Positions 43,678 to 53,565 are shown, counted from the first letter of the stretch. The stretch: 64,000 nucleotides of DNA from JAQUCI01 sp034932685 (GCA_034932685.1 JAYFOM010000031.1:1-64000); one strand, 5' to 3'. Made by a program: numbers and translations. Notes: generated by a model not told the origin, from the sequence alone.

Positions 43678-44744
43678 TGCTGAGCCAATACTTCTTTTTG
43701 TTCTTGTTCAAGCAATGCTGAAACAACATCATCAAGTTTACCTTCAACAATTCTATCTAATTGATTCAAGGTTAAGCCAATGCGATGATCAGTTACTCTA
43801 TTTTGGGGATAATTATATGTTCTGATCTTTTCAGAACGATCACCCTTACCAATCTTTGAACGTCTGATTGCGCCTTTTTCTTCTTCTTGTTTACGTTGAA
43901 GTTCTTCTAAAACACGCGCTCTGATAATGCGTAGTGCTGTTGCCCTATTTTCATGTTGTGATCTACCATCTTGACAGTTAACAGAGATTCCAGTTGGTTT
44001 ATGGGTAATTCTAACCGCTGAATCTGTCTTATTAATGTGCTGTCCCCCAGCACCACTTGCGCGATGAGTTTCAATCTCAAGATCAGCATCATCAATTTCA
44101 ATATCAGCATCTTCGGCATCAGCTAATACTAATACAGTCGCTGTTGAAGTATGAATTCGCCCCTGTGTTTCTGTTTTAGGTACTCTTTGAACTCGATGTG
44201 CTCCTGATTCAAACTTTAAAAAGCGATAAGGCTCATCACCCTTAACTAGAAATGATATCATCGTAAAACCACCAGCTTCTGACTCTGATGCTTGCATGAT
44301 TTCCGTCTTCCATCCCTTACCCTCAGCATATTTAACATACATGCGATAAAGATCACCAGCGAAAATATTACCTTCATCACCACCAGCAGCTCCTCTGATC
44401 TCAATCAATGCATTATGATCGTCATTTGGATCTTTTGGTATTAATAAAACCTCGATCTTAGCTAAAAGTTCAGTTTCTTTTTCTTCTTGTTCACTTAGTT
44501 CAAGTTCAGCCATCATTCTAATTTCGTGATCTTTTTCATTTAATAACTGTTTTGCTTGTTTTAGATGGCCTTGAATTACTTTTAGTTCATCATAAGCTTC
44601 AACTAGTTGTCTTAATCCCGCTTGTTCTTTTGCCATTTTAGCCATTAGACGAGGATTTTTAATTACTTCTTCACTAATTAATTGTTGATCTAAGTCTTGA
44701 AAGCGTTTATTTATTTCTTCAAGTTTATTGATAATAGCGCTCAT
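43674..44744 (-). CDS. prfA: Peptide chain release factor 1
   Basis: A 356-residue factor ending translation at UAA and UAG. The GGQ catalytic motif is in RASGAGGQHINKT. The stop-codon recognition loop region (FESGAHRVQRVPKTETQGR) and the N-terminal coiled domain are normal. The TAG-ending lysS in this window needs this factor. It precedes prmC and follows tdk by 9 nt. Confidence 0.97.
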   Translation of the reverse strand: MSAIINKLEEINKRFQDLDQQLISEEVIKNPRLMAKMAKEQAGLRQLVEAYDELKVIQGHLKQAKQLLNEKDHEIRMMAELELSEQEEKETELLAKIEVLLIPKDPNDDHNALIEIRGAAGGDEGNIFAGDLYRMYVKYAEGKGWKTEIMQASESEAGGFTMISFLVKGDEPYRFLKFESGAHRVQRVPKTETQGRIHTSTATVLVLADAEDADIEIDDADLEIETHRASGAGGQHINKTDSAVRITHKPTGISVNCQDGRSQHENRATALRIIRARVLEELQRKQEEEKGAIRRSKIGKGDRSEKIRTYNYPQNRVTDHRIGLTLNQLDRIVEGKLDDVVSALLEQEQKEVLAQQ

Positions 44745-44753
44745 TTCTACTCC

Positions 44754-45344
44754 TTATTTTATTGTTGGCTTATCCAACATTTCATAACAATGACGACAAC
44801 GAGCTTCATAGCTCTCACTAGCTCCTACCATAATGATTGGATCATTATAGTTAGCAGGTTCGCCATTTACAATTCTTTGGGTCCTTGTAGCTGGGGCGCC
44901 ACATTTAGTACATACTGCAGTTAACTTCATTACAAATTCAGCACTAGTGATTAAATCAGCCATCGCACCAAACGGTTCTACTCTAAAATCAGTATCAAGG
45001 CCTGCAGCCATTACTCTTTTACCCATAGCACATAAAATATCACAAACATAAATAATATCATGTTCAAAAAATTGTGCTTCATCAATCGCCACGACATCAA
45101 CATCATCACTAACAAAATCTAAGATATCTTTCGCTTTTTCCACAACGATGCTGTCAACAAAACTACCGGCATGTGATACTACTTTGGTTTGACTATAACG
45201 GTTATCAATAGCAGGTTTGAATACCAAGACTCGCTTTTTCGCAAATTCTAATACTTTTATCCTTCTAATCAATTCTTCTGTTTTGCCAGCAAACATACAA
45301 CCAGCAATTACTTCAAGATAACCGTCACGATATTTATGATACAT
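44754..45344 (-). CDS. tdk: Thymidine kinase
   Basis: A 196-residue type II thymidine kinase. Walker A GCMFAGKTEELIRR, Walker B-like IDEAQFF and the zinc cysteines CTKCGAP and CRHCYE are present, with the thymidine-binding lasso between them. It salvages thymidine to dTMP. It lies between rpmE and prfA as in Bacillus. Confidence 0.97.
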   Translation of the reverse strand: MYHKYRDGYLEVIAGCMFAGKTEELIRRIKVLEFAKKRVLVFKPAIDNRYSQTKVVSHAGSFVDSIVVEKAKDILDFVSDDVDVVAIDEAQFFEHDIIYVCDILCAMGKRVMAAGLDTDFRVEPFGAMADLITSAEFVMKLTAVCTKCGAPATRTQRIVNGEPANYNDPIIMVGASESYEARCRHCYEMLDKPTIK

Positions 45345-45381
45345 ATTTCCTACCTCTGTTTACGAAACAATTATAGCAAAA

Positions 45382-45405
45382 AAATAAGAGATTTCTCTCT
45401 TATTT
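45382..45405 (-). terminator. Terminator of rpmE
   Basis: A 10-bp stem (AAATAAGAGA / TCTCTTATTT) with a 4-nt loop overlaps the rpmE stop codon. On the minus strand a T tract follows. Confidence 0.75.
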
Positions 45406-45609
45406 CTGTTCAATGCCGTATTTTTTATTAAACTTCTCAACTCGTCCTTGTGCCTGAACAAATCTTTGTTTGCCGGTATAGAACGGATGACAATTGCTGC
45501 AAGTGTCAACACGGATCTCTTTTTTAGTTGATCCTGTTTCAAATTCAGCACCACATGATGTACATACAACTGTCACAGCGTTATGAGTTGGGTGAATTCC
45601 TTGTTTCAT
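45400..45609 (-). CDS. rpmE: Ribosomal protein L31, zinc-binding form
   Basis: A 69-residue protein with paired cysteines CTSC and CSNC (the C+ form) and the typical PFYTGKQRFVQAQGRVEKF. The zinc makes it a metal reserve in many bacteria. It is followed by a terminator and then tdk. A hairpin lies in its leader. Confidence 0.96.
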   Translation of the reverse strand: MKQGIHPTHNAVTVVCTSCGAEFETGSTKKEIRVDTCSNCHPFYTGKQRFVQAQGRVEKFNKKYGIEQK

Positions 45610-45623
45610 ACTTTCTCCTTCCG

Positions 45624-45648
45624 CCTTGGATATCTTATCAATCCAAAG
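45624..45648 (-). promoter_or_regulatory. Hairpin in the rpmE leader
   Basis: An 8-bp stem (CTTTGGAT / ATCCAAGG on the minus strand, one G-T pair) with a 9-nt loop stands directly upstream of the rpmE ribosome site. A ribosomal-protein leader that binds L31 is possible; Firmicutes L31 leader motifs have been described, but I cannot check the match. Confidence 0.4.
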
Positions 45649-45692
45649 TAAGTTTGCTTATACATGTTAACATAACCCTATACTTAATGCAA

Positions 45693-46406
45693 TCATTTTC
45701 GACTAAAGCAAAACAAAGCAATACTTACCGCAATTGGTAAGCTTAAGCTATCAATCTTATCGTTATGTGCTATCTTGATTTGTTTACCAATATCTTTAAA
45801 TTGTGGTGGTAAACCACTTGATTCATTACCGAATATTAATGCATATAATGAGCTGGTAATGTTGGTGTCAAGTAAATCTTCACCATCAAGTCGAAAAGTA
45901 AAAAATTCATGTTTACTGTTTTTTTGATAATCTTCGAAACTATCATAATAAACGCAACGCATTTGGAAAAAAGCTCCCATGCTGGCTCTTATGACTTTGG
46001 GATCAAAGATATCAACCGCTGGTTTAATGATAGCTATATCATAGATATCAAATCCTAAAGCAGTTCTAATGATCGTTCCGATATTACCCATGTTAGATGG
46101 GTTAACCAATACAATATGATTTAAGGATTGGTTTAGTTTCATCTCGTATTTGTTAAACTCAGCGATTACCAAACATTTTTCCTTATCTGATAAACGATTG
46201 AAGATGCGATCATTAAACTCATAAATTACTTTGTTTCTTTCACACATACTTATAAACTTATCTATATCTTTGCTTTTGGTAAATAATGAATGAAAGTAAA
46301 CTTTACATACCTTATCAGTTTGATGAGTCAGTAATTCATAAGTTAATGATGCACCAAGCGCATAACTTGTTTCATTGCTTTTTTTGTAGTTTTGTCCTAA
46401 TTTCAT
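45693..46406 (-). CDS. TrmH/SpoU-family RNA 2'-O-methyltransferase
   Basis: A 237-residue SPOUT enzyme. An N-terminal substrate-binding domain precedes the knotted catalytic domain, with motif 1 VNPSNMGNIGTIIRTALGF, motif 2 LIFGNESSGLP and motif 3 SLSLPIAVSIALFCF. It probably methylates a ribose in rRNA or tRNA; the target cannot be read from the sequence. It lies upstream of rpmE, separated by its promoter. Confidence 0.87.
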   Translation of the reverse strand: MKLGQNYKKSNETSYALGASLTYELLTHQTDKVCKVYFHSLFTKSKDIDKFISMCERNKVIYEFNDRIFNRLSDKEKCLVIAEFNKYEMKLNQSLNHIVLVNPSNMGNIGTIIRTALGFDIYDIAIIKPAVDIFDPKVIRASMGAFFQMRCVYYDSFEDYQKNSKHEFFTFRLDGEDLLDTNITSSLYALIFGNESSGLPPQFKDIGKQIKIAHNDKIDSLSLPIAVSIALFCFSRK

Positions 46407-46465
46407 ATTTGCCTCTTACTGCTGATTATATCACATAATTTTCTTACGAATTCTTAACTCTTTAA

Positions 46466-46474
46466 TGCTATAAT
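46466..46474 (+). promoter_or_regulatory. Extended -10 promoter of the DUF1846 gene
   Basis: TGCTATAAT is a perfect extended -10, 28 nt before the ATG at 46503. No clear -35 is visible. A GGAG ribosome site follows. Confidence 0.55.
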
Positions 46475-46502
46475 CAATATATTGTAAAAATGGAGATAAT
46501 TT

Positions 46503-47990
46503 ATGGATAAAACAGCTTTTGATATTGATCGTTATATTGACATGCAATCAAATAAGATTCTAGATAGAGTTAATATGTTTAACAATAAACTTTATTTAGA
46601 GTACGGTGGAAAATTGTTTGATGATAATCACGCTTCAAGAGTTGTTCCTGGTTTTTTACCTGACACTAAAATTAAAATGTTAATGAAGTTAGCTGATAAG
46701 ATTGAAATTCTTATCACTATAAACGCTAACGACATTCAAAAGAATAAACTACGCGGTGATTTGGGTATTACTTATGATCAAGAAGTATTACGTTTGATAG
46801 ACGCTTTTAGAGCTATACCCTTATATGTAAGTGGGGTTGTCATTACCCAATATACCAAACAAAGTGCAGCTGATAAATTTCGTCAACAATTAGAACGCTT
46901 AGAGATCAAAACCTATCTTCATTATCCTATTGATAATTATCCCGTCAATGTTGATCAAATTGTCAGTGATGATGGTTATGGTAAAAATGATTACATTGAA
47001 ACAACGCGTCCATTAGTTGTTGTTACCGCTCCAGGACCAGGAAGCGGCAAGATGGCAACTTGTTTATCACAACTTTATCATGAAAATAGAAATGGTAAGA
47101 TTGCTGGATACGCTAAATTTGAAACTTTCCCTATTTGGAATTTACCATTAAAACATCCTATTAATCTGGCTTATGAAGCAGCGACAGCTGATTTAAATGA
47201 TGTAAACATGATTGATCCTTTCCATTTAGATGCTTATGGTGTCAAGACCGTTAACTATAATCGCGATGTCGAAATATTCCCGGTATTACAAAACATCTTT
47301 AACAAGATTTTTAATGAATGTCCTTACAAATCACCTACTGACATGGGTGTAAATATGATTGGTTTTTGTATCACTAACGATGAAATGACACAAATTGCCG
47401 CCCATGATGAAATTATTAGGCGCTATTATCAAGCTTTAGTTGATTTTAGAATGGGTCTTATTGATGAAGCTGTTAGTCAGAAAGTGCGCTTAGTCATGAA
47501 TCAAGCTAATATATCAATTAATGATCGAAAAGTTGTTGCTTCAGCCTTAGCTAAAGCCGAAGAGACCGCAACTCCTGCAGTAGCTATCGAGCTACCTGAT
47601 GGTTTTATCGTGACTGGTAAGACTTCATCATTGCTTGGAGCATCAAGTGCTGCATTACTTAATGCTTTGAAACATTTAGCACGTATTGATGATGATATTA
47701 TGTTAATATCACCCTTTATCATAAAGCCAATCCAAGATTTAAAGATTAACATGTTAAAGAATAACAATCCTCGTCTTCATACTGATGAGTTATTAATTGC
47801 GTTATCAATTTCTGCTTTATCAAATCCTGTAGCTGAAAGAGCAATGCAATATATATCGATGTTGAAAGGCAGTCAAATGCACTCAAGCGTTATTTTATCT
47901 TCAGTCGATTTAAATCTTTTAAAAAAGCTAAATATTCAAGTAACTTGTGAACCAATATATCAAACTAAGAAATTATATCATCGGAAATAA
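46503..47990 (+). CDS. DUF1846 family protein
   Basis: A 495-residue cytoplasmic protein of the DUF1846 family (full length about 500), recognised by the N-terminal FDIDRYIDMQSNKILDRV and the segment TAPGPGSGKMATCLSQLYH. Structures exist for members of this family, but its role is not established. TAPGPGSGKMATCL resembles a phosphate-binding loop. It is monocistronic on the plus strand and converges with the chromate transporter pair, overlapping the end of the second one by 18 nt. Confidence 0.88.
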   Translation: MDKTAFDIDRYIDMQSNKILDRVNMFNNKLYLEYGGKLFDDNHASRVVPGFLPDTKIKMLMKLADKIEILITINANDIQKNKLRGDLGITYDQEVLRLIDAFRAIPLYVSGVVITQYTKQSAADKFRQQLERLEIKTYLHYPIDNYPVNVDQIVSDDGYGKNDYIETTRPLVVVTAPGPGSGKMATCLSQLYHENRNGKIAGYAKFETFPIWNLPLKHPINLAYEAATADLNDVNMIDPFHLDAYGVKTVNYNRDVEIFPVLQNIFNKIFNECPYKSPTDMGVNMIGFCITNDEMTQIAAHDEIIRRYYQALVDFRMGLIDEAVSQKVRLVMNQANISINDRKVVASALAKAEETATPAVAIELPDGFIVTGKTSSLLGASSAALLNALKHLARIDDDIMLISPFIIKPIQDLKINMLKNNNPRLHTDELLIALSISALSNPVAERAMQYISMLKGSQMHSSVILSSVDLNLLKKLNIQVTCEPIYQTKKLYHRK

Positions 47991-48548
47991 TAAATATAAA
48001 AATGTACCAATCAAGCCACTACTAAATATTATCAAGATTGGATTCACTTTATAACGTCGTAAAGTATATAAAGCTATAATAAACAATGTTAATTCAATAA
48101 GGTTGATTTCGCTTGTTTTGATACTGTGATAATCACTAGTCTGAAACAAAGCTAAAAACAATATCGCTAAACCAGCTGAAAGAATCATCGCAACTACTAA
48201 TGGTCTAATCCTTTTTAGGATGTTTTTTATGATTTCAATACCTTTATACCGCTGGTAAAACCAAGCTAAAGCCATTACTATGATCAAAGAAGGAAGAATA
48301 CTGCCAAGTGTACTGATCAGAGCAAGCAGTATCCCGCCAGACTTCATTCCAACAAAGGTCGCAGCGTTAATCATTATAGGACCAGGGGTTAGTTCCGCAA
48401 TGGTAATTAAATCCATAAATTCTTTATATGTTAACCATTGATATTGTTTAACGATCAAACTTTGAATCAATGGTACTGATGCATAACCCCCACCAAAGCT
48501 AAATAATCCTATTTGGAAAAAACTTAAGAAAAAAGTAAGAATGTTCAT
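47973..48548 (-). CDS. Chromate-type transporter, second half
   Basis: A 191-residue ChrA-family protein with FSFGGGYASVPLIQ and TIAELTPGPIMINAATFVG, the conserved blocks of one half of ChrA. Short ChrA proteins work as pairs encoded side by side, as here. The substrate may be chromate or another oxyanion. It is directly adjacent (1 nt step) to its partner. Confidence 0.88.
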   Translation of the reverse strand: MNILTFFLSFFQIGLFSFGGGYASVPLIQSLIVKQYQWLTYKEFMDLITIAELTPGPIMINAATFVGMKSGGILLALISTLGSILPSLIIVMALAWFYQRYKGIEIIKNILKRIRPLVVAMILSAGLAILFLALFQTSDYHSIKTSEINLIELTLFIIALYTLRRYKVNPILIIFSSGLIGTFLYLLFPMI

Positions 48549-49121
48549 TTATGCGACCGACTTTCTTACATTTTTAAATTCGATTGCTGATGCCATAATT
48601 AGACCCAATATTATTAATGAGATTGTACTAACCCCAATTATAAATGACATTACAAACGCAAAAACCATAAAAGCTATATTATAAACATCTTTTGATTTGA
48701 CAACATCTTGTGATAATTTCAATGCTACATCGATTATAACGGCCGCAACACCACTACGCATTACTTTTAAACCAGTTTGAACAACAATATTATCACTAAA
48801 AAAGCTATAAAACAAAGATATAAAGACAATGATTATAAATGAAGGTAGAATTGTCGCTATTGTAGCAACCAATGCTCCCTTCAGCTTACGTAATTGATAA
48901 CCAAATAAGAAAGCCGCATTAACAGCTAAAGAACCAGGAGCGCTTTGAGCAATAGCTGTTAAATCCAAGATTTCTTCTTTGTCAATCCATTTTCTTTCTT
49001 CAACGAATTTCTTCTGCATTAATGATATGATCACAAATCCGCCACCAAAGGTAGATAGACTAATCATAAACATCGTTGTAAATAGATCAATGTAAAAGTT
49101 TTTCTTGCTCATGAAACACAT
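48549..49121 (-). CDS. Chromate-type transporter, first half
   Basis: A 190-residue ChrA-family protein with STFGGGFVIISLMQ and AIAQSAPGSLAVNAAFLFG, matching the partner half. The start is unclear: ATG at 49121 or ATG at 49112 (MSKKNF). Neither has a strong ribosome site. It is divergent from a LysR regulator that probably controls it. Confidence 0.88.
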   Translation of the reverse strand: MCFMSKKNFYIDLFTTMFMISLSTFGGGFVIISLMQKKFVEERKWIDKEEILDLTAIAQSAPGSLAVNAAFLFGYQLRKLKGALVATIATILPSFIIIVFISLFYSFFSDNIVVQTGLKVMRSGVAAVIIDVALKLSQDVVKSKDVYNIAFMVFAFVMSFIIGVSTISLIILGLIMASAIEFKNVRKSVA

Positions 49122-49127
49122 TATATG

Positions 49128-49145
49128 ACTTATTTATATATAAGT
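49128..49145. promoter_or_regulatory. Candidate LysR operator
   Basis: A perfect inverted repeat ACTTAT-N6-ATAAGT lies between the divergent LysR gene and the transporter pair. LysR proteins usually bind such dyads near their own gene. Confidence 0.45.
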
Positions 49146-49190
49146 ATAATACTATTATGTTATTATATACATAAGTAAAAGGATATGTTT

Positions 49191-50060
49191 ATGACAATAA
49201 GACACTTCAAGATATTTATAAAGGTCGTTCAATCAAAAAGCATTACCAAAGCTGCTAAAGACTTATTCATTAGTCAACCTGCGGTCTCTTTAGCAATTAA
49301 GGAAATGGAAGACTATTATGGTGTTAAGTTGTTTGATCGTATGTCACGACGTCTTTATATAACAAATGTCGGTTTAGATATTTATGATAAAGCAGTAAAT
49401 ATCATCAAAAGTATTGAATTGCTTGATGAAGAGATCAAATCTAACACAAATAGTAGAAAGTTAAAATTAGGTGCTGCGATAACCTTTGCAAGTTGTTATC
49501 TGCCTAATATACTAAACATTGTTTCTACTGCTAATATTAATGTAATTAGTAATATCGCAAACAGTGGCAATCTTATCGATCTTGTTTTAAACCGCCAACT
49601 TGATTTAGCTGTTATCGAGGGTCCTGTTCGATCTGATAAATTAGTGAGTACTCCTTTGGTCAATGATCATTTTGTTTTGATCGTAAATAAATCTAATGCA
49701 CTAGCGAGTAAGAAATCTGTCACACTCAACGATCTAAAGCAACAAGCTTTTATATCAAGAGAAAGTGACAGCGGTACACGTTTGATAATCGACAATATTT
49801 TATTAAGCAACAACATTGTTATTGAACCATCAATTATAAGTACATCAACCATCGCGATAATATCCGCGGTTAAAGTGAATCTAGGTGTTTCAATCATATC
49901 TGAACACATGTTTGATTTGCTTGAGCCTGATGACATTATCAAAAAAACTATCTCAGGAGTCGATATCACAATACCTTTTAGTATCATCTATTTAAAAAAC
50001 AAATTCCTTGATCATGAATTTCGTTCATTATTGGAATTAATAAATAATTATGCGTATTAA
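49191..50060 (+). CDS. LysR-family transcriptional regulator
   Basis: A 289-residue regulator: an N-terminal helix-turn-helix (SITKAAKDLFISQPAVSLAIKEME) quoted in part as AAKDLFISQPAVSLAIKEME, then an effector-binding domain. The start at 49191 is preferred because AAAAGG lies 8 nt upstream; an ATG 6 nt earlier is too close. It probably controls the divergent transporter genes in answer to their substrate, which is an inference from the arrangement. Confidence 0.88.
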   Translation: MTIRHFKIFIKVVQSKSITKAAKDLFISQPAVSLAIKEMEDYYGVKLFDRMSRRLYITNVGLDIYDKAVNIIKSIELLDEEIKSNTNSRKLKLGAAITFASCYLPNILNIVSTANINVISNIANSGNLIDLVLNRQLDLAVIEGPVRSDKLVSTPLVNDHFVLIVNKSNALASKKSVTLNDLKQQAFISRESDSGTRLIIDNILLSNNIVIEPSIISTSTIAIISAVKVNLGVSIISEHMFDLLEPDDIIKKTISGVDITIPFSIIYLKNKFLDHEFRSLLELINNYAY

Positions 50061-50061
50061 A

Positions 50062-50086
50062 AAAGGATAAACTGCATTTATCCTTT
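50062..50086. terminator. Bidirectional terminator between LysR gene and murA
   Basis: A 10-bp stem (AAAGGATAAA / TTTATCCTTT) with a 5-nt loop lies between convergent stops and overlaps the murA stop codon. Confidence 0.75.
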
Positions 50087-51350
50087 ACTCAATCTCTTCA
50101 CGCCATATCTTAGCGCCCAATTTTCTTAGTTTTCCATCTAAATCTTCATAGCCTCGTTCAATATGTTCAATATCTGATATTGTTGTTATTCCCTCAGCGA
50201 TCAAACCTGCGATTACTAAGCTTGCGCCACATCTTAAATCGGTTGCTTTAACCTCATCTCCATACAATGGTGTAGGTCCTTTGATAACACAAGATGGTGA
50301 GTTGACTTGAATATCAGCACCCATTCTTTGTAGTTCAATGCATTGCTTAAATCTTTCCGCATAGATAGTTTCTTTAATTTGTGATTCACCATATGCTTGC
50401 GTTAATAACGGTGTTATTGGTTGTTGTAAATCCGTAGCAAACCCCGGATATGGTAATGTCTGAATATCAACTGCCTTCAATGTATCACGATGCTTAATTG
50501 TAACTTTATCAATATCTACTTCAATATCAACATCCATTTCCTTCAATTTAGAAATCAAAGATTCCAAATGTTGGGGAATGATATTTTCGATTGTCATATT
50601 TTCAGCTGCAGCCGCAGCCATAATTATAAATGTTCCCGCTTCAATACGATCTGGTATGATCTCATGAAAACAACCACTTAATGTATCAACGCCATCGATA
50701 GTGATAACATTTGTACCAGCTCCTCTGATTTTAGCACCCATCTTATTTAACATAGTCGCCACATCAATGATCTCTGGCTCTTTTGCGGCATTTTCAATAA
50801 CCGTTCTTCCAGTAGCGTAAACAGCAGCCATCATGATATTTATTGTCGCGCCAACGCTTGCTATATCAAGATAAATACTAGCACCAATAAGTTCTTGAGC
50901 ATAGATATGATAATAACCTTGAACATATTCAACTGTTGCGCCAAGCGCTTCAAATCCTTTTAAATGAAGATCAATAGGTCTTGGCCCAAGATCGCAACCA
51001 CCTGGCATGCGCATTTTTACTTCTTTATATTTACCCAATAAAGCACCCATAAAATAGTAGGATGCTCTAAGCTTAGTAACTGATCGATGATCAAGGGGGA
51101 TATTGATCATTGAAGTTGGATCAATCGATATGTGATCAACATCTTTTCTTACAACCTTGACATTCAATTCATTTAATAAAACACTCAATGATTCAACATC
51201 GGCTATTTCAGGTACACCATAAATAGTTACACTTCCTGTTTTAGCTAAAATCGCCGCTGGGATTAACGCAACGGTTGCGTTTTTTGAACCACTTATTCTA
51301 ACCTTCCCATTTAGAAAGTTTCTTCCTTCAATTTTGAAAACTGATCGCAT
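50085..51350 (-). CDS. murA: UDP-N-acetylglucosamine 1-carboxyvinyltransferase
   Basis: A 421-residue enzyme for the first committed step of peptidoglycan synthesis, adding enolpyruvate to UDP-GlcNAc. The N-terminal GRNFLNGKVRISGSKNATVA and the loop GGCDLGPRPIDLHL are conserved. The residue after GGC is Asp, so the loop Cys (in GGCDLG) that fosfomycin attacks is present. It lies 60 nt after rpoE. Confidence 0.96.
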   Translation of the reverse strand: MRSVFKIEGRNFLNGKVRISGSKNATVALIPAAILAKTGSVTIYGVPEIADVESLSVLLNELNVKVVRKDVDHISIDPTSMINIPLDHRSVTKLRASYYFMGALLGKYKEVKMRMPGGCDLGPRPIDLHLKGFEALGATVEYVQGYYHIYAQELIGASIYLDIASVGATINIMMAAVYATGRTVIENAAKEPEIIDVATMLNKMGAKIRGAGTNVITIDGVDTLSGCFHEIIPDRIEAGTFIIMAAAAAENMTIENIIPQHLESLISKLKEMDVDIEVDIDKVTIKHRDTLKAVDIQTLPYPGFATDLQQPITPLLTQAYGESQIKETIYAERFKQCIELQRMGADIQVNSPSCVIKGPTPLYGDEVKATDLRCGASLVIAGLIAEGITTISDIEHIERGYEDLDGKLRKLGAKIWREEIE

Positions 51351-51410
51351 AATTAATACCTCTATCTATATTATAGCCTAATATCAACTTAAATAAAAAG
51401 ATGAAAAATA

Positions 51411-51785
51411 CTAGTATTCTTCATCATTATCTTCTCTATCACCTGTTTCCACTACTTCTTTTTCTTCATCTTCTTCCTCATAACCATCCATATCATCATT
51501 ATCTAGTATTTCTTCTTCATCATCGTCAATAACGATCGCGCTTGTATCGATATGCGTTTCATTATAAGTGTGTCTTTCACGCAAATCCCATTTGTTATCA
51601 GGTAGAAGTGCAAATCGCTTATCTAGCATAAGTGCTGAGTAAAAAGAAGCAATCTTATTCATTGCTTGGTTTTCACTTAAACCAAGTGTTTTACTAACTT
51701 CTTCCCAAAGTTTATTAAAGACTATTTCATTGTCTCTTTGCTTCATAAGTTCAAAAGCAATATCGGTCATTGATCTGCTGCTCAT
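51411..51785 (-). CDS. rpoE: RNA polymerase delta subunit
   Basis: A 124-residue protein with an N-terminal winged-helix domain (SMTDIAFELMKQ, ALMLDKRFALLPDNKWDLRE) and a highly acidic C-terminal tail of Asp and Glu from about residue 88. Delta is specific to Bacillota and speeds RNA polymerase recycling. It lies 6 nt after argS. The acidic tail makes it easy to recognise. Confidence 0.95.
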   Translation of the reverse strand: MSSRSMTDIAFELMKQRDNEIVFNKLWEEVSKTLGLSENQAMNKIASFYSALMLDKRFALLPDNKWDLRERHTYNETHIDTSAIVIDDDEEEILDNDDMDGYEEEDEEKEVVETGDREDNDEEY

Positions 51786-51791
51786 ATATCC

Positions 51792-53438
51792 TCACATTCT
51801 TTCTGGTGCGTCAACGCCTATCAAATTTAAAGCGTTTTTCAATGTAATCTTTACAGCACTAACTAAAGCTAATCTTTGTTGGCTCAATACTACATTATCC
51901 TCATCCAAAACCTTACACTCACCATAGAAACTATGAAACATTGAAGCAAGTTTTTGAATGTAATTACAAATCTTGTGTGGTTGTCTTGTGATAGCAGCAT
52001 CACTTACTACAACCGGAAACTCATTGATGTGCTTTAATAAATCAATTTCTTTAGGATGATTTAAGCCATCATAGAAAGAAGCAGTTGGATAGTCTTTCCC
52101 ACTTCTTAATATTGAACATACTCTGGCATGCGCATATTGAGCGTAATAAACTGGATTATCATTAGCTTGCTTTACTGCCATATCCAAGTCAAAATCCATA
52201 TGGGTATCAGCTGCTCTATTAGCGAAATAATAACGTACCGCATCTACCCCTGCCTCTTCAATCAAATCTTTTAAAGCAACCGCTTTTCCTGTTCTTTTAG
52301 ACATCTTAAACTCGGCACCGTCTTTGATCATCCTTGCCATTTGAATGATATCAATCTCTATTTGATCTTTATTGTAACCCAGTGCTAAAACTCCTGCTTT
52401 TAAGCGATTAATGTAACCATGATGATCAGCACCTAAAAAATCAACTAAGCGATCAAATCCACGTTCAAACTTATCAATATGATAAGCGATATCTGGTGTT
52501 AAGTATGTATATAACCCATTACTGCGAACAATAACCCGATCTTTATCATCACCAAACAGTGTTGTTTTTAGCCATAAAGCATCCTCAAACTCATATGTCA
52601 TATCAGCATCTTTTAATTTTTGTACTACTTTAGCAACCAGATCACGATCATATATTGACTGTTCACTAGTCCAAACATCATATTTTACTCTAAATAGTTC
52701 AAGATCACTTTTAAGTTTATTTAGTTCTTCTTGTAAGCCATAACTACGGAAAAAAGGAAGCGATTCTTCTTTATCAATACTCAAGTATTTAGAACCCTCT
52801 TCTAAGTAAAGCTTATCCGCGATAGCAATTAAATCTGGTCCATTATAACCATCGTCAGGAATAGGCGTGTCAACACCACATCTTTGAAAATACCGTGCTT
52901 GAAGCGATAAGGCCATATTGTTGATTTGATTACCTGCATCATTAACATAATACTCACTTGTAACATCGAAACCAGCAAAACGCATTAAACGAGCAACTGA
53001 ATCTCCCATAGCAGCGCCACGAGCATGTCCTGGATGAAGATCCCCTGTTGGATTTGCACTAACATATTCAAGATTAACCCTTACATGTTTACCGCTATCG
53101 CTACGTCCATAATCATCTTGTGCCTTTAATACGACGGTTATAATATCAGCAAGTCTTTCATTACATAAAGTAAAATTAATAAAACCCGGCCCTGCAATTT
53201 CAACATTAGTAATAAAATCACTATTGTTAAGAAACATAGGCAATAAAGCATTTGCGATATCCATTGGTTTTTGTTTAAGTTGTTTAGCTAAACGCATAGC
53301 AATATTAGTCGCATAGTCGCCATGTAGCTTGTCTTTGGGTATCTCTATGACCACATCATCCATATTAACTTGATAAGAAAATGTCTTATCTATAGCTTCA
53401 ATGATGATTGTTTTTAACTTATTTTCTATTAGATTCAT
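51792..53438 (-). CDS. argS: Arginyl-tRNA synthetase
   Basis: A 548-residue class I synthetase. The HIGH-like motif is HPGHARGAAMGD, the KMSKS-like motif is KMSKRTGKAV, and the C-terminal DALR anticodon-binding domain is present. It charges tRNA-Arg. It is the first gene of an argS-rpoE transcription unit with a strong promoter upstream. Confidence 0.96.
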   Translation of the reverse strand: MNLIENKLKTIIIEAIDKTFSYQVNMDDVVIEIPKDKLHGDYATNIAMRLAKQLKQKPMDIANALLPMFLNNSDFITNVEIAGPGFINFTLCNERLADIITVVLKAQDDYGRSDSGKHVRVNLEYVSANPTGDLHPGHARGAAMGDSVARLMRFAGFDVTSEYYVNDAGNQINNMALSLQARYFQRCGVDTPIPDDGYNGPDLIAIADKLYLEEGSKYLSIDKEESLPFFRSYGLQEELNKLKSDLELFRVKYDVWTSEQSIYDRDLVAKVVQKLKDADMTYEFEDALWLKTTLFGDDKDRVIVRSNGLYTYLTPDIAYHIDKFERGFDRLVDFLGADHHGYINRLKAGVLALGYNKDQIEIDIIQMARMIKDGAEFKMSKRTGKAVALKDLIEEAGVDAVRYYFANRAADTHMDFDLDMAVKQANDNPVYYAQYAHARVCSILRSGKDYPTASFYDGLNHPKEIDLLKHINEFPVVVSDAAITRQPHKICNYIQKLASMFHSFYGECKVLDEDNVVLSQQRLALVSAVKITLKNALNLIGVDAPERM

Positions 53439-53565
53439 TATTTATTTCCTTTCGGTAATCAAACATAGACGTTTCACATTTGCGCTTGCATTTTAACACA
53501 GGTATATCTATATGTAAATCAATCATGCATTTTTGTTTGTTGATACAAATCATTTCTGTTCTTGT

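Noticed and set aside
47973..49121. A chrA gene broken in two
   Set aside because: Both parts are complete short ChrA proteins with their own conserved blocks; paired short forms are a known natural arrangement.
53439..53560. T-box leader upstream of argS
   Set aside because: No T-box consensus, specifier stem or terminator hairpin could be found in the leader.
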